From Prevotellaceae bacterium (GTDB lineage: Bacteria > Bacteroidota > Bacteroidia > Bacteroidales > UBA932), in assembly GCA_031259655.1 (NCBI GenBank), contig JAIRLF010000194.1, forward strand, positions 1 through 7,546: a stretch of 7,546 nucleotides of DNA, read 5' to 3'. Positions within the stretch are counted from its first letter, which is position 1. Each line of letters opens with the position of its first letter. Under the pieces are notes generated by a model. That model ran no database searches. It worked only from the letters and a program-made list of their open reading frames with translations, and was not told the origin of the DNA. The position numbers were made by a program, and so were the translations under genes. Positions 1 through 5,200 of this stretch are shown in pieces.

Positions 1-560
1 AGTTGGACTTTCGTGAGACCATAGTTCCCCAGCGAAAGTTTTGCCCTCGTGCCTTGATAGTCATAAGGCGAAAGTGTGTAAATGTTTATCAATCCGCCCA
101 TTGAGTTACGCCCGTACAAAGTTCCCTGAGGACCTCTCAATACTTCAACTCGCTTGATATCAAAGAAATCGAAATCAAAAGAGGTTTTGTCAAGATATGG
201 AACGTTATCAACATACATCCCGATAGCCGAATTGCCCATACGCGAACCAACTCCGCGTATGTATATTGCTGACGTATACTTCGAACCGTAGTCGGGGATA
301 AACAGATTGGGTACGAAAGCGCTTAAACCTCTCATGCCCGACATTCTTTCTCTTTCAATCGTTGTCGACGAAAGTATTGATATTGAAGCGGGAATCTTCT
401 TGAGTTCCTGTCCTTCTTTCGACGAAACAACGACCTCATCAAGGATGACTGTCTCGTCCTGTGGTTGTTGCGCTTTAACTATTTGCGGCAACAGACATAA
501 TTGTAATATTATAATAATGTATATTCGTAAATTTATATTTTTATTCATATTTATATTCAT
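1..560 (-). CDS. TonB-dependent outer membrane receptor, N-terminal part (runs off the window)
   Basis: This is the first 186 codons of a TonB-dependent receptor, an outer membrane beta-barrel that imports a ligand (iron complex, cofactor or glycan) using TonB energy. Residues 5-30 form a signal peptide with a hydrophobic IYIIIILQLCLL core and probable cleavage after VKA. The TonB box follows at about residues 39-46 (ILDEVVVS). The plug domain then runs on, with IRGVGSRMGNSAIGMYVDNV at 101-120 and the signature RVEVLRGPQGTLYGRN at 137-152, then GGLINIYT. No CarboxypepD-like or STN domain lies between signal peptide and plug, so it resembles iron- or cofactor-type receptors more than SusC. The barrel is outside the window, so the ligand cannot be judged. 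The start at 560 is preferred over an in-frame ATG at 548 because an AT-rich leader shared with the GH43 gene ends 9 nt before it. An in-frame stop at 594-596 bounds the upstream side. The family call is firm; the ligand is unknown. Confidence 0.93.
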   Translation of the reverse strand, partial: MNINMNKNINLRIYIIIILQLCLLPQIVKAQQPQDETVILDEVVVSSKEGQELKKIPASISILSSTTIERERMSGMRGLSAFVPNLFIPDYGSKYTSAIYIRGVGSRMGNSAIGMYVDNVPYLDKTSFDFDFFDIKRVEVLRGPQGTLYGRNSMGGLINIYTLSPYDYQGTRAKLSLGNYGLTKVQ

Positions 561-569
561 TAATTTCGT

Positions 570-587
570 TATAAAATTTTTAATAAA
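570..587 (-). promoter_or_regulatory. AT-rich translation leader of the TonB receptor gene, identical to the GH43 leader
   Basis: The plus-strand sequence TATAAAATTTTTAATAAA here is identical over 18 nt to positions 2108-2125. Both copies lie just upstream of a start codon on the minus strand, 9 nt before the ATG at 560 here and 6 nt before the ATG at 2101 there. Bacteroidota ribosomes rely little on Shine-Dalgarno pairing and favour A/U-rich, unstructured leaders, so a role as a translation-enhancing leader is a reasonable inference. A small shared repeat or a common origin of the two leaders is the alternative. Confidence 0.5.
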
Positions 588-595
588 CCATTGTC

Positions 596-623
596 ACGGA
601 ACTAATTGTACGATTAATTCCGT
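596..623. promoter_or_regulatory. 28-bp dyad upstream of the TonB receptor gene
   Basis: Arms ACGGAACTAATT (596-607) and GATTAATTCCGT (612-623) are inverted repeats matching at 10 of 12 positions, around a GTAC centre. In minus-strand RNA this gives about 11 pairs including one G-U. It sits 46 nt downstream of the stop of the small gene and 36 bp upstream of the receptor ATG at 560. It could be an operator, a 5' leader hairpin or a weak terminator. No clear U-run follows on the minus strand, so a classical intrinsic terminator is less likely. I found no clear TAnnTTTG box in this gap. Confidence 0.35.
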
Positions 624-668
624 AATTTTCATTTTCCATTTTGTATGGATTCCGACAGAGTCGCTATT

Positions 669-992
669 TTATAACTTATTGGGAGGAGGACGAAGAAAGT
701 ATTCCGACAAACAAATTTTCCGTATCGGAATGTCGTTGTCGACAACAGAAATGTCAACAGCAAATTCTCTAAAAACAGAGTGTTTGACCGGTACGGAAAT
801 ATCTGCATAATAATCGAATACAAAAGAGTTAACGCCCGAAGCGTCCTCGTGAGACTCTCCGATTATCTCTGATTTGATTTCGTTTTTTATCTCTTTTTTG
901 ATTTGCTCGAATATACCCGACGCCGCATAGCTTAAATAGAAGAGACTAAGCAGCAAAGCAATAAAAAACGATGATAAGTATCCGATAAACAT
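669..992 (-). CDS. Small putative membrane-anchored protein of unknown function
   Basis: I do not recognise this 107-residue product. It opens with one strongly hydrophobic stretch (residues 5-24, FFIALLLSLFYLSYAA), which could be a membrane anchor or a signal peptide cleaved near AAS. A short charged helix with alternating Ile and Lys/Glu follows (about 27-44, FEQIKKEIKNEIKSEI), perhaps a coiled coil. The remaining 60 or so residues are mixed and end in RPPPNKL, with no motif I can name. The ATG at 992 has only an A-rich stretch upstream and no clear ribosome binding site. It lies 122 bp after GH43 and 108 bp before the TonB receptor, on the same strand. The hydrophobic start followed by a polar body, and the lack of a better ORF in a 550-bp gap, favour a real gene. 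It could also be a gene remnant or a chance ORF. Confidence 0.45.
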   Translation of the reverse strand: MFIGYLSSFFIALLLSLFYLSYAASGIFEQIKKEIKNEIKSEIIGESHEDASGVNSFVFDYYADISVPVKHSVFREFAVDISVVDNDIPIRKICLSEYFLRPPPNKL

Positions 993-1114
993 CTGTTTAC
1001 TTTTTTAGAGATTAACGAAAATGAAACTTGAATTTCAACTGTTCCATTATATTTGATTTTCGACAAATTTGTTTCAACACAATCGTTCTTTTATGTTTCA
1101 TATTCTATTAGTTT
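993..1114. other. Intergenic gap after GH43 with no strong signal
   Basis: This 122-bp gap separates the GH43 stop from the start of the small putative membrane protein. It holds a perfect 10-bp palindrome, ACAAATTTGT (1063-1072), and a weak dyad TGAAA-TTTCA (1022-1037). I see no hairpin with a T-run that would make a convincing terminator and no full TAnnTTTG box; CAAATTTG at 1064-1071 differs from it by one base. Whether the small gene is co-transcribed with GH43 cannot be told. Confidence 0.4.
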
Positions 1115-2101
1115 TCAATTCGCTTTGAATGTTGGGACTTTCGATTCTTTCGAGGGCACGGAGCCTTCGATTTCGGGCCAGTCTTCTTTCCAAACAATTT
1201 TATCCAAACACAGGACACGTCCTTTTTCGGGAGCGTTTTTCAGGAAGGAATGATAAAGCAACCAATCGGTTCCGGCGTCGTCGGTAACTATTTCGGCGTT
1301 ATGTCCCGGTCCGGCAAAAATCGAATCGCCGTGAAGGATAACATTCGGACGAAAGTACATCATCGACTCTCCTTGTTTGTTAAAGTAAGGACCGAACAGA
1401 TTATCGGAACGTCCAACCGACACTTTATATGTACTTTCCGCGCCGGCGCAGCAACCGTCGATAGACGAGAAATAATAGTAGTATTTACCTCGCTTCAAGA
1501 TGTACGAGGCTTCGTATCCCCCGCCAACAATCGGTCTTTTCTCGGCGCCCGCTTTCAAAGCAAGTCCGTCATCTTCAAGTTCGATGCAGTAGATGCCTTC
1601 GAAACTGCCCCAAATCAGGTATTTCTTGCCATCTTCTTCGATATAGAACTGGTCGATAGAATTTTTGACTCCAATAGAATCGGCATGAATGAGTGGACCT
1701 ATATCAGTGAAAGGACCTGCCGGACTGTCGGATATAGCAACGCCGATGCCGCAAGTTTCGTGGCAATAAGGCGCTGCATGAGTGTAGTATAACACATATT
1801 TTCCATTGATATAATTGATGTCGGGCGCCCAAATACCAGCTTCTTCAACACCCCATGCAGGACGGGTTTCTTTCGTAAAACATTCGCCGGCTTGCTCCCA
1901 GTCGACTAAATTTTTCGACCGGAAAATGGGTGTCTGTCTGATGTTTTCTGTCGCATACAGGTAAAAATAGCCGTCGTCGGCTTTTATAACCGACGGGTCG
2001 GGTAAACTTATTTCCAATACAGGGTTATGATAGGTTCTTTCTTTCGGCGACGCACACGAAACGGCTATCATTCCAATCATTAAAAGTGTTATTATCTTCA
2101 T
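1115..2101 (-). CDS. Glycoside hydrolase family 43 lipoprotein, arabinanase-like
   Basis: This 328-residue protein is a complete single-domain GH43 five-bladed beta-propeller hydrolase. Such enzymes invert the configuration while cutting arabinan, arabinoxylan or related side chains. A lipoprotein signal ends at Cys16 (AVSC), so the enzyme should be lipid-anchored in the envelope; the residues after Cys16 (ASPKE) only weakly resemble a surface-export signal. The three family carboxylates are visible: Asp35 (general base, LPDPSVIKADDGYFYLYATE), Asp150 (pKa modulator, NSIDQFYIEEDGKKYLIWGS) and Glu197 (general acid, GGYEASYILK). Other family marks are GIWAPDINY (89-97), STYKVSVGRS followed by FGPY (223-239) and His267 in GPGHNAEI, a usual metal-site residue. 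The GCCAGAESTYK segment recalls endo-1,5-alpha-L-arabinanases, which suggests but does not prove the substrate. A -7-type promoter lies 33 bp upstream of the start, which supports independent transcription. No SusC/SusD genes adjoin it. Family assignment is secure; exact specificity is open. Confidence 0.93.
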   Translation of the reverse strand: MKIITLLMIGMIAVSCASPKERTYHNPVLEISLPDPSVIKADDGYFYLYATENIRQTPIFRSKNLVDWEQAGECFTKETRPAWGVEEAGIWAPDINYINGKYVLYYTHAAPYCHETCGIGVAISDSPAGPFTDIGPLIHADSIGVKNSIDQFYIEEDGKKYLIWGSFEGIYCIELEDDGLALKAGAEKRPIVGGGYEASYILKRGKYYYYFSSIDGCCAGAESTYKVSVGRSDNLFGPYFNKQGESMMYFRPNVILHGDSIFAGPGHNAEIVTDDAGTDWLLYHSFLKNAPEKGRVLCLDKIVWKEDWPEIEGSVPSKESKVPTFKAN

Positions 2102-2107
2102 TTTAAG

Positions 2108-2125
2108 TATAAAATTTTTAATAAA
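2108..2125 (-). promoter_or_regulatory. AT-rich translation leader of the GH43 gene
   Basis: This is the second copy of the 18-nt element also found at 570-587. It ends 6 nt before the GH43 ATG at 2101 and lies just downstream of the predicted transcription start. It probably makes up most of the 5' untranslated region. The role as a translation leader is inferred from its position and A/U content. Confidence 0.5.
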
Positions 2126-2134
2126 TTACAAGTG

Positions 2135-2142
2135 CAAAGATA
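2135..2142 (-). promoter_or_regulatory. Probable Bacteroidota-type -7 promoter box for GH43
   Basis: The minus strand reads TATCTTTG, a full match to the Bacteroidota -7 consensus TAnnTTTG. It lies 33 bp upstream of the GH43 ATG, which predicts a start of transcription near 2128 and a leader of about 27 nt. The -33 region, expected about 19 bp further upstream, falls at the edge of the repeat array and has only a poor match to TTTG. The promoter is therefore supported mainly by the -7 box and its position. Confidence 0.55.
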
Positions 2143-2161
2143 TATATAATTTCACAATTCC

Positions 2162-2287
2162 GAACTCTGATTTATTTGATTTTTCTGATTACCTTGATAG
2201 AATGGAATCATAACAATCATTTATTTTTCTGATTACCTTGATAGAACAGAATCATAACAATCATTTAAATCACAAAAATCAAAGTTC
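2162..2287. repeat. Palindromic array of twelve 9-bp repeats
   Basis: Four TGATnnnnn nonamers run at exact 9-bp spacing (2168, 2177, 2186, 2195), then two AATCAnnnn nonamers (2206, 2215). After a 6-nt spacer come two more TGAT units (2230, 2239) and four AATCA units (2250, 2259, 2268, 2277). AATCA is the reverse complement of TGATT, and all the cores are symmetric about position 2224.5. The outer arms 2162-2190 and 2259-2287 pair at 23 of 29 positions. Inside lie two direct copies, 2181-2223 and 2225-2267, identical at 41 of 43 positions. The right arm overlaps the last codons and stop of the macroglobulin gene. RNA from either strand could fold into a long hairpin, so it may act as a terminator or mRNA-end stabiliser. 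It could also be a non-autonomous dispersed repeat. The structure is seen directly; the function is inferred. Confidence 0.9.
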
Positions 2288-5200
2288 AGATTTAATCCTC
2301 ACGCCTTCGCTGTGTGCCGAAAATTCGGGAGCGTACATACATTGGAACGTTGTGATTCCGTTTGAGAATTGTCCCGCATGAGTTACCCGTAAATCGTATT
2401 CGAACACGTAAGTTCCTTTACGCAAGTATGTAATAAAGAAATTCATCGAAGCGTCCTTAATACTTTCGTAGTACCAAAGACCGTCCTGATATCGGTATCC
2501 CGAAATAGCCCTTACCGGTTCGAGGGCGGCGGCGCGCATATCTTTGAGATGCACAAACTCGTAATCGCGGTCGGCGCGAAGCGTTAGACGGACAGTTACT
2601 ATATCGCCTATTTGCAGGATATTGTCAGAATCCGAATCAGGATCCGAATTTACAGAATTTACAGAATTTGCAGGATTTTTATTGTCAGAATCAGGATTTT
2701 CAGAATTTTCAGAATTCTGTTTAATTCTAAAATTCTGTAAATTCTGATCCTGTTTAAGGAATAGATGTTTGTCCATTCTCAGCGCTGTTTCTGCCGCAGT
2801 GATTTTGTCTAACTGTTCGAAATACTGCCAGTACATTCCTCCCCAGGCTATTCCGCTTTTGTTGGGATTAGCGACGGTGATGTTCGCCATGTTTTGGTTG
2901 ACGTCGGCGTTTGTCCACGCTGTTTTCACATAACCGGTACCCGGTTCGGGACGAATATCTTCTTTTGCCGCCTCGTTCAACGGTTTACCTCCGACAGTGA
3001 TGTCGAGCGTTTGATTTTCGTCGAGCAGATTACCGCCGGTCATCAACAGAGCGTAACAGGCTTCGGCGGTGGCTTTAGTCGTGCGCCAGTCGTTCGTTTG
3101 TTTGTTGCGTAACAGCCATATTTTCATATCATCCACAGCCTGTTTATCGTTAGCGACTTCGTTGAAAGCCTCAATCAGCATGGCTTGCGTTTCTATCGGC
3201 GCCTGATACCAGAAATAACCCGGAACATTGTTTTTCCAGTACATTCCCATTTCTTCCGACTGTTGCGCTCGCTCTTTCAACGAACGGATTATATCCTTTG
3301 CTGTTTTGGCGTCTCCGAAACGGTTCAATGCCAGCGCCGTCATAGCCTGAGCGTACAGATTGAACTTTGTCCGGTACTGTTTTGCCTGAGCGAGATAATA
3401 GTCGAAGGCTGTTGTATCCTGCGGCTTGTGATTGCTGAAACTGCAAGTGTAGAGGTATTTGATTTCCTCGTATCCGACAGTTTGTTTACTCATGTCCGTT
3501 TTGAGTTTCAACAGTCTGTCGTAATTATCCTGTATAGCCTTATCCATATACTGCAAACCATTGTTGACTACAGTTTTTGCCCTGTCTTTGAAATCTCCGA
3601 GAGCGTTCAGTCGGTCGAGATGTTCAAGTCCGGCTATTATGTGGCTTGTAATGAAAAACGAGGATGGACAGCCCGTAAACCATGGGAAACCACCGTCTTT
3701 CTGTTGCGCTTTTTGCACTTTGTCGAAAGCGCGTTGCTGTTCGGCGCTCATTCTGTTTAAGTCGAAGAGCAAGCCAACCCGCTTTTTACGTTCCGTTTCG
3801 TTTTCCGCCTGCATAACCCAGGGCGTTTCTTCGAGCAGGACTTGTTTAAGTTCCTGATTTTTCTCCAGATTCGAGAGCAAAGCGTCTTTATTTTCGGGTA
3901 AGTTGCGCCAGATATCGAATATCTGGCGGATACGCGGCGAACTGTTTACTACTGTCGTCGCCAGCGAATTGGCGTAAAACCGCGAAAATGTCTGTTCGGA
4001 ACATTCGTAAGGATATTCCATCAGGTAAGGCATTGACTGTATGGCGTACCATGCCGGATTGGAAGTAAATTCGAGAGTCAGACTGTGATTGCGCAAAGTC
4101 GTGGATTTGTTTGTCTTGAGTTTGTCGAACGTCAAACTTTTCTGTTTTCCGGCGCGTATGCTGAACGGCATAGTTTCGGTTACCAGCATGGAGTTTTTGA
4201 GGACGGGCACGGTTTTTTCTTCGCCGTCGGTATGATTTCCGGCTTGTGCCGTCACTTTGTAACAGATTGCCTGCACGGTTTCGGGGATAACCAAAGTCCA
4301 TTTCAGACCTGCGCTTAATCCGGCTTTTACGTCGAAAGATTGCGTTTGTGGCGAACGGACGATTGTAGTGTCAAGAGGTTGCATGGTTACGGCGTCGTAA
4401 AGTCGCAGCATCGCCTGTCCGGTCAAGTCGTTTTCGGTGATATTGTTCACTTTTGCCATCAGTTCGACAATGTCGTTTTCGCGGAAAAAGCGTGGAGCAT
4501 TGACGCTTACAGCCACCTGCTTTTGAGTTATCAACTTGTTCGTAACAAATCCCGTTTTGAAATCTTTAGTGTGTGCAAATCCAAGCATTTTCCAGCGGGT
4601 AAGAGCATCGGGAACAGTAAATTCGACAGATATTTCGCCGTTTTCGTCCGTTCGCAGTTGGGGATAGAAAAACGCCGTTTCGTTGAAGTTCTGACGGGTG
4701 GCGATATCTGTTAAAGGTGTTGTACCAGAAGAACCTTTTATCACCATTGCCGGAGGTATATTTTCCTGAATATCTTCCTCATCGATGTTACGACTTATAA
4801 CCGGCGATTCATTCAAAGTAGATATCGAAGCCAATGTCGAATATTTTCGAGGAAGCTTGTTCTCAAGTATTATATGCAGCAATATATCCCACTTTGTACT
4901 AAAACGCGGATAAGCGAATGGGTTTTTATCAAAATAGATATGATTATTGGAAAATCCGAAATTCTGGTGCGATTCGAGGATTAGGATGTTCGACTTCCAA
5001 TTACTTAAATCATGCATCTGTGCATAAAAACTATAATGCCAGGTATGAAAATAGAACATATCCAGAGATGCATCGTACAATGTAGCAGCCATTTCGGCAG
5101 TTTCTTTTTCGCCGTTTATATTTTTTATGTTAAGTGTCCATTTTTCTTTTTCGCCCGGTAAAAGTTTGTTACGGAACGTAGTAAATTTGATATCCAACAG

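Noticed and set aside
307..810. 167-residue plus-strand ORF
   Set aside because: Its first half is antisense to the clearly coding TonB receptor and it runs on through AT-rich intergenic DNA; the translation is low in recognisable structure.
629..823. 64-residue minus-strand ORF overlapping the small membrane protein
   Set aside because: It lies in another frame within the last half of the 107-residue ORF, has no start signal and no family features, and looks like chance.
1063..1072. Palindrome ACAAATTTGT as a terminator or operator
   Set aside because: It is short, AT-rich and lacks a loop or T-run, so it is not convincing beyond chance.
1250..1792. 180-residue plus-strand ORF
   Set aside because: It is fully antisense to the GH43 gene, whose catalytic motifs prove the minus-strand reading.
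1..2101. SusC/SusD polysaccharide utilisation locus
   Set aside because: A GH43 and a TonB receptor are present, but the receptor lacks the CarboxypepD-like domain of SusC and no SusD lipoprotein is seen in the window.
2181..2267. Possible CRISPR array from two 43-bp direct repeats
   Set aside because: The copies are separated by a single base with no unique spacer, and their inner structure is a 9-bp palindromic pattern, so this is a tandem or palindromic repeat.
3185..3760. 191-residue plus-strand ORF
   Set aside because: It is antisense to the thioester domain of the macroglobulin and shows no family motif.
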